The translations under genes and the position numbers were made by a program. This document shows positions 32,560 through 45,200 of a stretch of 64,000 bases of DNA, in pieces. Position 1 is the first letter of the stretch. Each line of letters starts with the position of its first letter. The notes under the pieces are model-generated. The model saw only the letters and a program-made list of their open reading frames with translations, was not told the DNA's origin and did no database searches. The stretch spans positions 62,001 to 126,000 of the forward strand of contig RXIC02000492.1 in NCBI GenBank assembly GCA_003952965.2. Reading direction: 5' to 3'. Source of the stretch: Morella rubra. Its lineage: Eukaryota; Streptophyta; Magnoliopsida; Fagales; Myricaceae.

Positions 32560-35041
32560 ATGGTTAATTATTTAGTTTCCAAGAATTATATATATCTCAA
32601 GGAGGACAACTCTAATGGGGTCTCTTCCTCAGAAGGCTTGGGGAAGCAACGATTTTCTAAATTGAAGGGCCGGAGAGCACGAGTACAATATTCAGGTGAG
32701 AATAACCACTCAAAGAGCTCATTTGAAGTAGATCTTCCAGATGCTGAGGTTGGAAAGGTACGATTGCGGTTTGCACCAGAACCCAGTGGTTATCTTCACA
32801 TTGGGCATTCAAAAGCAGCACTGTTGAACCATTATTTTGCTCACCGGTATCAAGGTCAACTTATTGTGCGCTTCGATGACACAAATCCTGCGAAGGAAAG
32901 CAATGAGTTTGTGGAAAATATTCTAAAGGATATTGAGACTTTAGGTATCATGTTTGATGCTGTTACGTACACCTCAGATTACTTCCCTCAGTTGATGGAA
33001 ATGGCTGAAAGTTTGATTCACTGGGGTAAAGCATATGTTGATGATACTCCACGGGAGCAGTTGCAGAGAGAAAGAATGGATGGCATTGAATCAAGATGTA
33101 GAAACAACAGCGTGGAGGAGAATATGAAATTATGGAAGGAAATGATTGCAGGATCTGAAAGGGGTTCACAGTGCTGTCTACGTGGGAAGCTGGATATGCA
33201 AGACCCAAACAAGTCACTTCGTGATCCTGTCTATTACCGTTGCAATCCAGTTCCCCATCATCGGATTGGCTCCAAGTACAAGATTTATCCGACCTATGAT
33301 TTTGCATGTCCATTTGTTGATGCCATAGAAGGTATAACACATGCATTACGATCTAGCGAATACCATGATCGTAATGCTCAGTATCACCGGATTCAACAGG
33401 ATATGGCAGTAAGAAAGGTTCACATTTATGAATTTAGCCGGCTGAATATGGTGTATACCCTTCTGAGCAAGCGGAAGCTTCTATGGTTTGTCGAAAATGG
33501 AAAGGTTGATGGATGGGATGATGCTCGTTTTCCAACTGTCCAAGGAATAGTTCGTAGAGGTTTGAAAGTAGAAGCATTGATACAATTTATTCTTGAACAG
33601 GTGATTTCTAGCATTCATGCAATTAGTAAGAAAACAGAGAAACCAAAAAGGTGTTTGTGGAAAATCAGGGTTCACTTTTTCATACTTCTTACAAATGTGT
33701 CATTAGTTCTGGATTGTAAAACTGTTTGTGGGAAAATTCACTCTGGTTTTTTGTACAAGATAGTCATACTTAGACTGTCATCTCCATTAAAAGGTTGTTG
33801 ATTATCTCTGGTGGTTCTGTTTCAGGGAGCATCAAAAAATCTCAATCTGATGGAATGGGATAAGCTTTGGACAATCAATAAGAAGATCATTGATCCTGTA
33901 TGCCCTAGACATACTGCTGTCACTGAAGAACGGCGTGTGCTGTTGATCCTGACAAATGGTCCTGATGAACCATTTGCTCGCATCATACCTAGGCATAAGA
34001 AATATGAAGGTGCTGGGGAGAAGTGTACGACATACACAAAGAGAATATTGATTGACCATGTTGATGCTGAATCTGTCTCAGTAGATGAAGAAATAACCTT
34101 AATGGATTGGGGAAATGCTGTAGTCAAAGGAATAGAAATGGACAAAGATGGGAACATAAAACAGTTGACGGGGGTTTTGCATCTTGAAGGATCTGTCAAG
34201 ACCACTAAACTGAAGCTTACTTGGCTACCTGAAACATGCGAACTAGTTAACCTCACCCTGGTGGAGTTTGACTATCTAATTTCAAAGAAGAAGGTATGCG
34301 CTAGTTAACTTGTATCATGAGCTTTTTCCATCAAGGAAAGAAAATTTCATACTGTGCTTAATCTAGAGGGTCAATACCATTCTTAATTTTCATATGAAAT
34401 TTAAACAGGAGGGTGGTTATCTCGTAAACTACCAGATAGAGTACTGTTTTATTCATACTCTGATTCCACCAAGATCTTGCGCCAAGAGCTTTCATTTTAA
34501 TTTATAATTTTCTCTTTTTCAGTTGCAGGCAGATGCTTTCATTTAGTAACTTGTGAATCTAGTCCACTGGAATGTAGTTTTGTGCATGTGACAAAGATGA
34601 TGGGCTTCATTTCTGTCAGCAAATCATCTAAACATTGGTATTATAACATGTCTTGGGTGAAAAGAATATTCTAACTCATGTTATGCACGTGCTTTAGAAA
34701 TTGGAGGTAGATTTGTATTGTGTTCTAACATTTTCAGATGGTCGGCCTGGCTGCCATGTCAAAAATTGTCTTCTTATTTCCGTGTGGTATGATAAATGTT
34801 AGTTTGAAACCTTTGAACGCAGCTTGAAGAAGGCGAGGATTTCCTAGATGTGGTTAACCCATGCACAAGAAGGGAGACTGCGGCCTTGGGGGATTCAAAT
34901 ATGCGGAATTTGCAGCGGGGAGAGATATTGCAGCTGGAGAGGAAAGGATATTTCAGATGTGATGTTCCCTTTATTAGGCCTTCAAAGCCTATAGTTCTAT
35001 TTGCGATCCCAGATGGCAGGCTGCAAACCTGTTTGAAGTAA
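32560..35041 (+). CDS. Glutamyl-tRNA synthetase, cytosolic type, N-terminally truncated
   Basis: Class I synthetase that charges tRNA-Glu. Exons: 32602 (or the in-frame ATG at 32560) to 33600, 33826-34293 and 34823-35041; junctions are GT-AG and in frame, ending in TAA. From residue E at 32602 the retained part is about 561 aa against roughly 720 aa in plants. The missing part is the N-terminal GST-like region used for complex assembly. The catalytic core is whole: PEPSGYLHIGHSKAAL with the HIGH motif at 32797-32808, RFDDTNPAKE, and the LLSKRKL (KMSKS-type) loop at about 33460-33480. The beta-barrel anticodon domain follows (exon 2-3, FAIPDG near the end). A CTCAAG acceptor just before 32602 suggests this is an internal exon whose upstream partners are gone. 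No stop or frameshift, so it could still be made from the ATG at 32560, but that is unproven. Confidence 0.85.
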
Positions 35042-35401
35042 AACGTTTGCATTTGAATTATTCGGTTCCCTGGGATTTGTCTGCCTTTATCAAACATCTT
35101 AATCCATTAATGTATGTTTATCAGATGAGAACTGGTGTGTTTATTCTCTCTCTCTCTCATGCATTTCTATGGGACTACTGATGCATCTTTCGTTTGGAAC
35201 TGAAGCACTTTATTTTTCTTCTTCATATAAACGAAGAGCTTTTTTTTTGTCGGCTTGAGTTTATGGTTTTTAATCTGTTAAATAAGTTCCGAAATTGATG
35301 CGGAGGGACTTGTTTGTCTAGCGTTGGTTAAAACTTTGGACATATATGGGGTTATAGCATGGTTCACTAGCCAATTCGGAATATTTTGTTCTGGCCATGA
35401 C

Positions 35402-35842
35402 CTTTAGCCCTGTTAAATGTATTTTTTTTTTTTCTCAGAAAAGCATTTTCATTAATGCACGAACAGAATATGAGAAGGAATACAGTCGAAATCTTAAGAA
35501 ACCCAACTGAGACTCATGAGTTGCAGCCAATTTAGCCAGCTTGTGAGGGAAGCGGTTGCCGGAACGAGGGCACCAAAGGAAACGCCAATTGCTTACGTGC
35601 TGGAGGTTGCGCTTGATATCCAAAACAGTCTGGGAGATCGCCCGGCATAGGGGATCTTCAGAGGACATAACCTCGGACCAAAGCAATTGAGAGTCTCCTT
35701 CAAAAATAACGTTCTGCCAACCCTTGCTTCTAGCTATTTCAGTTGCTTTGAGGGCTGCGATAGCTTCACCTTGGAGGGGGTCCGCAACATCGAGTTGCTC
35801 CGTGTACACTGTACAGAGGGAGCGGCTTTAGCCCTGTTAAAT
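35402..35842 (-). mobile_element. 5'-truncated LINE with RNase H domain, 17-bp TSD
   Basis: Insert 35419-35825 is flanked by an exact 17-bp duplication CTTTAGCCCTGTTAAAT (35402-35418, 35826-35842). Read on the minus strand it ends in a poly(A) tract (T-run at 35422-35434 on the plus strand), the hallmark of target-primed retrotransposition. The frame 35435-35809 encodes the tail of a plant LINE RNase H (RVT_3): GEAIAALKATEIARSKGW, the VIFEGDSQ catalytic block, and WCPRSGNRFPHKLAKLA. The exact TSD and open frame indicate a young insertion. Confidence 0.93.
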
Positions 35843-37579
35843 CAGTAATGCCTAATTAGTAATTAGGTATATCTTGTGGGTGTTAGAGCATTGCTCAATA
35901 GTCTTTGGCCAGGCACTCCAAATGTTACACAAACTCCATAACCAAAAAATGACAACAACCACCCCCCCCCCCCCAAAAAATAAAAAAATCTGTAACTGTT
36001 TTCCTGCGCATCAGAAGGGGTATTAGGAGTTTGTTTTAAGGCAAATTTAGAAATTAAAGCCTAGATTTTTATGAAATTTTAAAAACATGTTTGGCTTTTT
36101 TAGATTGTCTAGATTTAGGTTTCTAATGAAATTGGTGACCTCGCAGGCCAAGTATTAATATATGGTCATGTGGCATACAGGTGTTTTAAGAATAATAAAA
36201 AGAATAATATCTTTTTATGTTTTAATATTTTTTATTTAACTTCTGAGTTTTCAGAATTTCATTTTTTTATAATAGAATTATCATGACACATAATTATATA
36301 ATGACACTTGGAGTGCCACATCATCCATTACCTTAAGAATCTAGACGAAAATGTGACTGAGGGAGTGATTTTATAAAATTGGCCTAAACTCAAGCAGTGA
36401 TTTTTTTTTGTCAATTTTTAAAAATTTGGACAATTTTTTAAAATCTCATTACAAGCTAGGTAGTAATTTTTAAATTTTTCTTATTTTTAATGCAGTGTTT
36501 CTTTTTTGTTTTGCGTCCAATAAGTGCTGTGGTGTCCAAGTAGATAATGACACCGGAGATATGCTAATTTTTCTTTTGCTTTTTTTGTTTTTTGGTTTTT
36601 CCTTCGTGACATTTGGCCAACTGATCTTAATCTAGTTTAGTCCTTAGAATTAGCAGGATTCTTTGCAATCTCCTATTCAAAAAGAGATATACATGGTGTT
36701 CATATGGTGAGAAGTTATAGATAATAGGAGTCTTAAGTATTTAATGTGCAATTAATACTTTTTATGTATATTTCTTTCTAAATTATATAGTAAATTAGAA
36801 ATGTTTGTGACTTTTAAAACACTTAGGATCTTGGTTTGTCACTTTTAAAACTCGTAGTTTGTCACTTTCGTTTTAAAAGTTGGTTGAAACCTTTATTAGT
36901 TGATTGTTTCACCCATACAAATTATGGAAAGAATAATAAAAAAATTTAGTTTGAGCACAAGTAACTACTGTATAGGCCCATGCGTTAGAAAAGGAAATCT
37001 ACTAGGTAACTTGAACAAATATTTAATTACTAGCTCCCAACTAATCTTTCTTACAGATATTGAAAATAGCAGACCGCTTTATTTGGACCACTTCGAATTT
37101 TATCATATCCTAAACTTCTACTAGATAAAGTCATCGAGAGTAGAAATCTAAATTTTTTTCAAGTGGTTTCTACTAGCGGATTAGGATCTCTGCAATTTGC
37201 TAGCCTTCTTTGCTCCATTTCTTCTCTTTGCACGACGAGCCTATGTTACTGTAGTAATTGCAATAGCGAACAAAAAAAAAATTTACACCTACGGAAAATT
37301 TGGACCCAATGGCGAAGAATGATGGAACGGAACAGATTATCTGGGCCAGGAGAGTATTCTCCACCCATCCAACTTGAGTGAACAAAAAAGCGAGCAATGA
37401 TTATTCAAATAAACATTCCACAGAGAGTGGAAACAAACTAGTAAAGGATTCTCAAATTCAAGTTATTCGAAAGACCACCAGCAATACAGTATGAATCAGA
37501 AGGACAAATCCCAACAATCTGTAGAAGTAACAGCAAGAAGCAAGGCCCTTTGGCCTTTACACGTATGATTTCAAAACCT
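35843..37579. other. Intergenic interval between GluRS and the germin-like gene
   Basis: No supported gene. A C-run at about 35952-35964 and AT-rich sequence. Open frames at 36900-37124 and 37163-37381 have no recognised domain. The right end is probably the 3' UTR of the germin-like gene. Confidence 0.5.
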
Positions 37580-38743
37580 CTACTTCTTGGGAGCAAACCT
37601 GGACTTGATTTTCTCAACCTCTTTCGTACCCACCTGGAATGTCTTTGTCAAAACATTGTCCGGAATCGGTGGAGTGGCTGCAAACAATGTAGTAGCAATG
37701 GACTGCGTTCCAGGCAGCTGGCTGTTAAACGCGGCTATTACTGCTGCAGGTTCCTTGCCGTTGTTCTTCTGAAAATGCACCAACCCCCTTGGGAACACAA
37801 ATATCTCACCCTTCTTAATGGATTTGGATATCAGCACATTTGCCGTGGTTATGAAGCCCACGTCCAGTCCGCCTTCGAGCACAAACACTATCTCAGTGGC
37901 GCGTGGGTGTGTGTGAGGCGGGTTAAGCCCACCGGGGGCATAGTCAATGCGGGAGAGAGAGACACCGAGGGTGTTAAGGCCAGGAATTTTCTGAACATTG
38001 GCTGCAGTGACCAGAGAACCGAAAGTCGTGTTGGTGAGGCCCGGTTTGGCCAAGCCGTCAAAGAAGAAGTCTGCTGCAGATATGTTTGCCAAGTCCTTGC
38101 ACGTGAACCCATTGACTTTCACACCTGTTCATGATCACAGCTCATATTTATGAATTCAATTTGCTACTCAGTTTAAGTTAGCTACTCATTTCTATTGAGC
38201 ATCCGATATTTTTATAATCGTAGTCATCCTGTCAACACCAATGACACTTGGTCAAGAAGTCATGATTACGAGACTATTAAAGAACAAATCCAAACAATAA
38301 AAAGCTAATTTGTTTTTCTGGTTTTCTTTTGACAATGATTAGCGCCGAAGATGATAGAGAGAAAAGAAAACAAGAATTAATAATCTCGATCTCGATCTCC
38401 AAAGGAACAGTTAAAGGTAAAGAATACCGGAGTACTGAATCTTTAGAAACGAAAAAAACAAAAGGGGGAGTGAAAGCCTATTATTGAGGATTTTATGAAA
38501 AAAGAAGAAATTGGCACTGCTATTGAGCTACTCATACCAATACTTCTGGAATAATTACAGAGCTTGGAAGGAAGAAGAAGAAGAAGAAAAAGTATTTAGA
38601 TTAGAAATACCGGACGTAAGATCGGCAACACAAACATCTTGAAGCAAGTCAGGATCTGCGGCAGCAGCAGTCAAGACTAAAGCAAAAGTTGTAACAAGCA
38701 ATGGGACAATGGCCACCATGGTCGCTGAGATTATTGTCGGCAA
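37580..38743 (-). CDS. Germin-like protein (cupin), subfamily 2-like
   Basis: Secreted cell-wall or apoplast cupin glycoprotein of 225 aa. Exons 38611-38743 and 37580-38124 join at a phase-1 GT-AG intron of 486 bp. Residues 1-29 form a signal peptide (hydrophobic core ending TAAAA before Asp30). Cys38 and Cys53 are the conserved germin disulfide pair; Asn76 (NTT) is a glycosylation site. Cupin motif 1 has His115, His117 and Glu122 (PPHTHPRATE), and motif 2 has His161 (FPRGLVHFQ), giving a complete Mn-binding set. Some germins show oxalate oxidase or superoxide dismutase activity; the activity here is not predictable from sequence. The C-terminus ends in KIKSRFAPKK. An alternative start is Met9. 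The locus fits a germin-like/GluRS neighbour pair that I recall in Arabidopsis. Confidence 0.94.
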
Positions 38744-38803
38744 GAAGAAAGAGAAGCAATAATTGGGGGAAAGATGGTAGATTAGTAGAAAAAGGTGGGT
38801 GCC

Positions 38804-38813
38804 GTATTTATAG
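38804..38813 (-). promoter_or_regulatory. TATA box of the germin-like gene
   Basis: TATAAATACG on the minus strand, about 60 bp upstream of the ATG at 38743, an appropriate distance for a short 5' UTR. Confidence 0.65.
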
Positions 38814-40117
38814 GTAGAGGGAGAGATTCGTCTTAAATATCACGTTGACAGATAAATGCTGCGAATACAAAGCACGAAACATGCCTTCGTAGCCCCAAAG
38901 CAAAGTCATCTCCGGAGGCATATGGCCCAGAATATGCACCTATCTTGTGCCTGTTGACCCCATCGAGCGTCCCCAACTCATCGATCGGATCTGACCCAAT
39001 GGCCGCTATTATTTATATGAATACTACATAATAAGTTTTTTTTTCCTCTCACTACTTTTGACGTTTTCATTTAGGAAACGACAGAATTGCCTCATCCACA
39101 AATTCAATCGTAGAAGAACACCCCCCCTCCCTCTTTCTATTTTTTTTTTCCTTCTCTCTCCGGAAAATGGTGTATTATTATCGTCTCTGGATCGGGAAAA
39201 AGTAATCTAACTTCACCTCCTATGTACACTGGCTGGATTTGAACCCTTTCATCATGAGGAACAGCAAGAACATGTTTTAGGTACTGAATTAATGAGAATT
39301 CAAGGTGGGTCATCACTTCACGGCATCTGAAGGTTGTATCTTTTTAATGCATAGGTAAGCGCTGAACACACATATATAGTAAAAAAAACCTGAATTTCCT
39401 ATTCTTTAATATTGTAGCTAGTTCGTTTAATTTAATAACAAAAACTGTAACCTTTTGGCGCTTAGAGTAGATGACGTGCATTCTATATATGATCGAATGA
39501 ATGAATTAATTAGAAGAGTGTATCAATTATGAAGCTGAAAAGTAAACTTACTGATAGATACCATGGCCTTTCCTTGTTAAGAAGTTAGTGGATCCGTAAA
39601 GACATTCGTTTGCATTTTCCCGAAGGGCAGCAAAATCAATTCGAATGCTTCAACCGCAGTCTACGCAGTTTTTTTTTTTTTTGACTAATTTGAGGGAAGG
39701 GGATCCACACATCTTATGGAGCCAGTATTTGTTAGTGAAACAATTTTATATGCAACATTCTTTATCATTATTAATAACCTTATGGAGCCATAAGATTTTT
39801 GTTGTCTATTTAGGGGAAGAAAAGTCAGATTTTAGCTACAGAAGTAGCTGTCTATATAGATTTGATTAAAGGCGATGAAATAGGACATATATACTAGAAA
39901 TAGGACAACGTGTATCCATGTTAGTTTACAAATGAACTAAGAATATAGAAGTAGGATAGTCCAAGTTTATGAGAGCATCAAATGGAAGCTTGAAATCACT
40001 TGAATGAATGCAGATGTAAACAATGTAAACAATATAGATATCTAGACTTAATTAAGAAGCCATAGAATTAGGAAAAGTTACTCAGTTGTGTCCAGGCCTT
40101 AGTTATTCTATTACGGT
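38814..40117. other. Intergenic interval
   Basis: Upstream of the germin-like gene. No supported gene. Contains poly(T) and CT-rich tracts (39120-39160). An open frame at 39645-39869 starts in a T-run and is not called. Confidence 0.5.
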
Positions 40118-40339
40118 GTATATCATAGTGTTTTTTTTTTTTATAATCAAAGAGTACCTCAACCTTTATTAAAACACAATAAAACAGAAACTAGGAGATC
40201 AATCTCAGCATAAATCTAAGTCAGGAAAGGAAAATGCTCATGAACAGCAAGGTAGCCTCCAGACGTAATCTTAAAGGCAGCCCAACGAGCTAGTCGGTGC
40301 GCTTCCACATTCACACTGCGAGCGTATATCAGAGTGTTT
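40118..40339 (-). mobile_element. Very short 5'-truncated LINE, 16-bp TSD
   Basis: Insert 40134-40323 (190 bp) lies between GTATATCATAGTGTTT (40118-40133) and GTATATCAGAGTGTTT (40324-40339), 15 of 16 matching. On the minus strand it ends in poly(A) and encodes the end of an RNase H domain (NVEAHRLARWAAFKITSG then a stop). It is a separate, slightly older event than the LINE at 35.4 kb. Confidence 0.88.
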
Positions 40340-42272
40340 GATTGCATCATCACATATGCAGTTTGTTCTAAGCCTCAACAAAGGAAAGGAGACTCAGTTG
40401 ATTATTAATAGTGCATTGAACAGCATTCGGATGATTATTATGGTAGCTAATAAGATGGTTACAGAGATAGCAGATGTCGTTAATCCAATATACTGCACAT
40501 TCTTAATAGGTTATAATGCCGTAGCTGCTTCAAATTAATGCTTAAATTTCACTCTGTAATATCTCTCCTGATCTTGTGTTTGTGTAAGAATAAATAGGAA
40601 GAGTGACAGTGTCACCCCCATTCCCTTTCATGGGGCAGTTGTGGTCACCATTAATTGTTGCAGTTTTTGAAGGTCGAATGTTTTGCGAAGCAAAGACTTG
40701 CAGAAACAGGCTCTATCCCCCAACAAATTAAACCTACTGCCTGTAGCTAGCGGGGTCTCCCTCCTCCTCTCTTGACTCTTTGCTTTCAAATCCTTCCCAG
40801 GAGCCTGTGCACGTGTAAGAGGACTTTAATAAGCATTAATTGTTTATCCTCCTTTCTTTTCTTGTATCTGAGGATCAGTTGCATCAGAAAAGCTCCAAAA
40901 AAAATTCAGTCAGTTCTTACATGTACATGCACGAGGCCTAGCATATGTAGGCATTGCTGGAAAGTGGAGACTGCATTGAGACTCTCAATTATACTTCACT
41001 GGATTAGCATTTTGTCTTAGTATTCCATCCAGTATGATTCAGTAACCTACTTTTATGACAATAACTGTTGACTCTAATTGTATAGTATATTGTGGTCTTT
41101 ATATCAGTTGTAGGAAGAGCTGGTCTAACTCCAACAATGGACACAGGCCGGCTGGTTTTAGATAAGAATTTGAAACCTTGTTATGAGGAACACGCAAGAT
41201 ATTTTTAAGTTGTGAATTAAGAATTCCCTATCTTGAGCAGGACTACTGTCATCTTCATGATATAACTTGCACCGTTGACCTAGATAACGTAAGACAGCTA
41301 GCAGGCCGATATCACAGGAGAGATCAATATGCATAATACTTATACTAGGTCCGAATGACGTATTATGAAGATGATATCACTTCCATTATGGCTATTGTTT
41401 TCTCCTATATGTTTGTTCCTTTCGTGATCCCAAATCTGTGAACCCGTAACCTGTTGGATCCAACTTTTTTCACGGCCACCGTGAAGGTAATGTGATAAAA
41501 GTGTTCACTAAGAGTACTCTCAACTAGATTAGCTAAGGTTCTTCCCTAATATGCAAGTTTTCCCCGTGCACATGGTCTCTTTTTTCTTTTGCTCTTATCT
41601 GTTCTAATGCCACGCCACAGGAAATCGTGATTAAAGTGATCAGCATTAATTGTCAAGCTACAGGGTACGGACCTGATAAACATATATTTGTATTTGAGTA
41701 GCATAATAGCACATTAATAGAGAGTTCAGGCGTTGTTTGCCCCTCAAAATTTTGATTCAATAAAATAATTTCTATTTTTATATCAAATCATTTTTTTTAT
41801 TATAATAAATATAAAATTCTCTTTTTAATTTTTTACTAATTTTCATAAACTAAAATTTTGATTTACCACCAGATATCACCAATAAAAAAGTAGAGCCTTT
41901 TTATTTTCCCTACAAATTTGTATGTCAAAATTAAATGCATTTGAGAATAAGACAAAAAAAAAAAGAGGAGGACTTTGTGATAATTCAAAAATCCTATCAC
42001 AAACGGCCAGGATTAAAAGACTTGGATCCCCCGATACCCTAGGCAACGGAGAGGATCATGGTCCCCATTCTTTCCCTTCCCTTCCCCTCACCTGGCCAAG
42101 CTTAGAGTCGAGATCAATAACGACATGCCGTTTGACTCATTTCGCATGAAAAGCACTACTGGGCTGTTCAGTTGCATTGAACGCCGACGGGTAATGAAAT
42201 TTGACAGATCAATCGAGCGACTCAAGAAAAGAAAGAAGGCTTTTCCACTGATTCCCATAGAAAGTACAGGCC
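40340..42272. other. Intergenic interval upstream of the MBOAT gene
   Basis: No supported gene. A possible small AT-rich MITE at about 41727-41885 has partial inverted ends (CAAAATTTTGATT / AAATCAAAATTTTAG). The last about 200 bp, with CT-rich runs near 42073-42090, probably hold the MBOAT promoter and 5' UTR. Confidence 0.45.
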
Positions 42273-45200
42273 ATGAAGAAGAACGATTCTCATAGCAGCA
42301 CCAATAATAGCAGAAGGTGGAAACGGACAGAGCTCGTCCTACTCATCCTCTATGCGATTGCCTTCTACTTAATCATCATTCGTCGATCCCTTCATCTCTC
42401 TCGCGGTAACCGATAATTTCATTTCATTGTCTCTAATTTAACGAAACAAAAAATTCATTTGCAAACTTCGATCTTTTGGATTCCACAAAATTACAGATCA
42501 TTACTCCCAACTCTACGGTTTACGCCCCGGATGGCTCACTAGATTTACTCAACGTCCCAATGTACTTTTTCTCTGCCCCTTTATTGTTTTTTATTTCTTT
42601 TATGCGTTATAACAGTTCGCTATTTTCCTTTGGTTTAGGATGTCTCCGATGCTCAATGGAGGAGCTTTCGAGGAAATTTACCTCTTATTACCGTTGTTTT
42701 TGGGATGTTTACTTTGGTAGCCAATACGTTGAGGGCGTATTTTGATTTAAAAGCGAGGGGGATGTCCATTGTTTGGATTTTTATTTCTTTGATATACCTC
42801 TCATATCTGCACGGAGCTTGGTACGTCTTTTTCAGTCGTTACTCAACATAATGCTTGAAGCATTGTTTTTACACTTTGTATAATATTAACTCCTTTTATT
42901 CTTTGCTTCTTTTTCTAATTTCTTCTCTGCAGCATTGTATTCATCCTGTCGATCGCTTCAATTAATTATCTTCTAGTAAAGGTTTGTCTCGTGCAAGTTT
43001 GTGTAGATTATGCAGTAAATTAGAACTATCATTATTTAGTAAGAAGGCCAATCTGCGTATTTATAGAAAATTTTGTTGTATTTATGTTGACTTTCTTGTT
43101 TGCTTTTCAGACCCAAAATCTCAATGCTTTATTTGTTTGCAAATTTTAATTTCAGTCTTTCAATTTTTTGGTAATTATACTCCTACTTTGAGGATTGGAC
43201 AATTTTTGTGAATAAAAATACTTTTCCTTGATAGATAGAGAAGATTTTGGCATAGTTGGAATGTCAGTCTAAGAATTCTGCCGGTGTTTGTGTCTTGCCT
43301 ATTTGGTTCTGTGAAATTTTCAGGCTTAGTTGAGGTGAGTTAAGTCCATCATTGCAAATGATTGATAGTGTACGTGTCCGTATTCTCTTCTTCTTTTTTT
43401 CTTCCTTTCAACTGTCAAATTTTGTTACTAGATATTATGTCTCTTTCTTTAGTTGATCATTTCAATTGTCACCGTTCTCACCTACTAGAGCTATATTTCT
43501 GCAGATATTTGCACGAAAGAAATACTTCGCACTTGTCATCTGGGGTTTCAATATCTTTTTTCTTGTATGCAATCGTGTGTATGGGGGATATTCATTCTCC
43601 ATATTAGGGTAAGTTTTTTATGCTAGTTTTACTAAATACTCATGTAGTTCGGTTATTTGTCACATGCAAGATATTATGCCATGTCTACTTATCATGGTTG
43701 TGTTTGCATATTGTGCCAGACAACAATGGACTTATCTGGACAACTTCCGGGGTGCCTTTAGATGGCATATTTGCTTCAACTTTGGTATCTCCTTACTTCT
43801 TCAATTTGTGGAGATTTTAGTTCCAATTTGGTTTTTGAGAACATAAGTGCTTGCATTCATGGGGTGTGTGGTCGTTTTGCATTTACTTATATCATGCCAT
43901 GTTGGTGGAGCTTGTTACCTTGTTAGCAGACTTGCATCTGAGCAAATTTTACAAGAGTTCACAATAATCTTATGAAACTATCTGCCTGAACATGATAATG
44001 GTCAAGCTGTTTTTGCTTGACCATTAAGAAGAAAACCGCTCAAGCTGTTTTTGCTTTCAGTTCTTCAAATTATAGGTTCTGACATTTAGATCTTGAGATG
44101 TTAGCAACTATTGGTTCTTTATATGGTTTTGTTTCAAGATTTATTTTTGTTACAGTTGTTTTGCGGATGATAAGCTTTGGATATGACTACCATTGGGCAG
44201 ATCAAGATTCTCGCTTTGATCAAAAGGTATTTGTTTCTCTGTGGCTTTCATTTTCCACCTTTCTTTTCCTGGTTTTTTCGTATGGGATAACTTGATCTCT
44301 GCTTCATGTTAATATTTGAAGAAGTCTAGTAGAAGATCATTCTGCCCCCCAACTCCTTTTCATGGTTAAAAAATGATATCACTGTCATGATACATCTTGC
44401 AGTGGAATCTTTTGACATTCTTTGCTTACATGGTTATGAGGACGAAGGTTGCACACAGTACTTTATCATCAAACATTGACTGGTTTGATTTCAGGGCGCT
44501 TAGTTGTGGTTCTGGTGTAACTTTATGTTCTTATCAGCTCTTTCCGTGGTATCATCACCTCATCAACGTTTCATTTGTTTTAGAGTTTATATTCTGGTAT
44601 AGCAATGCCAATAGTGGACTTTTATGTTCTGGCAGAGCTTCACATGCTTTCCAAGTATCAGGTTACAGTATTAATACCTGGAATAATCTCATGGAATTTT
44701 CTCATGTTATGTTGATAGGATCTGAGAGTGTGAAATACAGTTTATTTGCATACAAACAAAAATGTATATGATTCTTCGGTTCACTAAAATGCATTCTTGA
44801 TTAAAGCTTTTGAATCTATAAAAACGATTGGCGAGGATTTAATGCTTAACAACACAAGAAATAGATTTGCCGATATTCACTTTCTGGTATTTGCAGAAGC
44901 ATACTCAACGTTGTCATATTTGCAAGCCTAGACAAGCTTGCTACCACCTTTTACAGGTTAGCTTAGTTGCTAATTATGTATGAATCTGTAGTCTTGTAGT
45001 TGCTGGATCCATATTTCAATCTCAGGTCTGAAGTATCCCTTGATGTCTTGTTTGTTTTGTTCATTGGAAAATATTACCATCTGCATGACAGTTGATATGC
45101 TTCTCCAGGAAAGAAGTCTGCAGAATGGAAAGTATACCTACAGTATGTACATCTGTTACTTGGTATATGCTCCCCTCTATCTTGCTGGGCCAATTATAAG

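Noticed and set aside
32963..34256. Minus-strand open frames across GluRS (up to 144 codons)
   Set aside because: They are antisense shadows of conserved synthetase exons and show no domain of their own.
37550..38134. 194-codon plus-strand open frame over the germin-like exon
   Set aside because: It is antisense to a complete cupin domain whose metal ligands and splice site are intact.
42716..42820. Alternative reading of MBOAT exon 3 ending at the stop after EGVF (frame of the 42476-42745 open frame)
   Set aside because: The spliced frame through 42639-42820 keeps conserved MBOAT sequence and correct phase with both neighbours; the open frame only reads through an intron.
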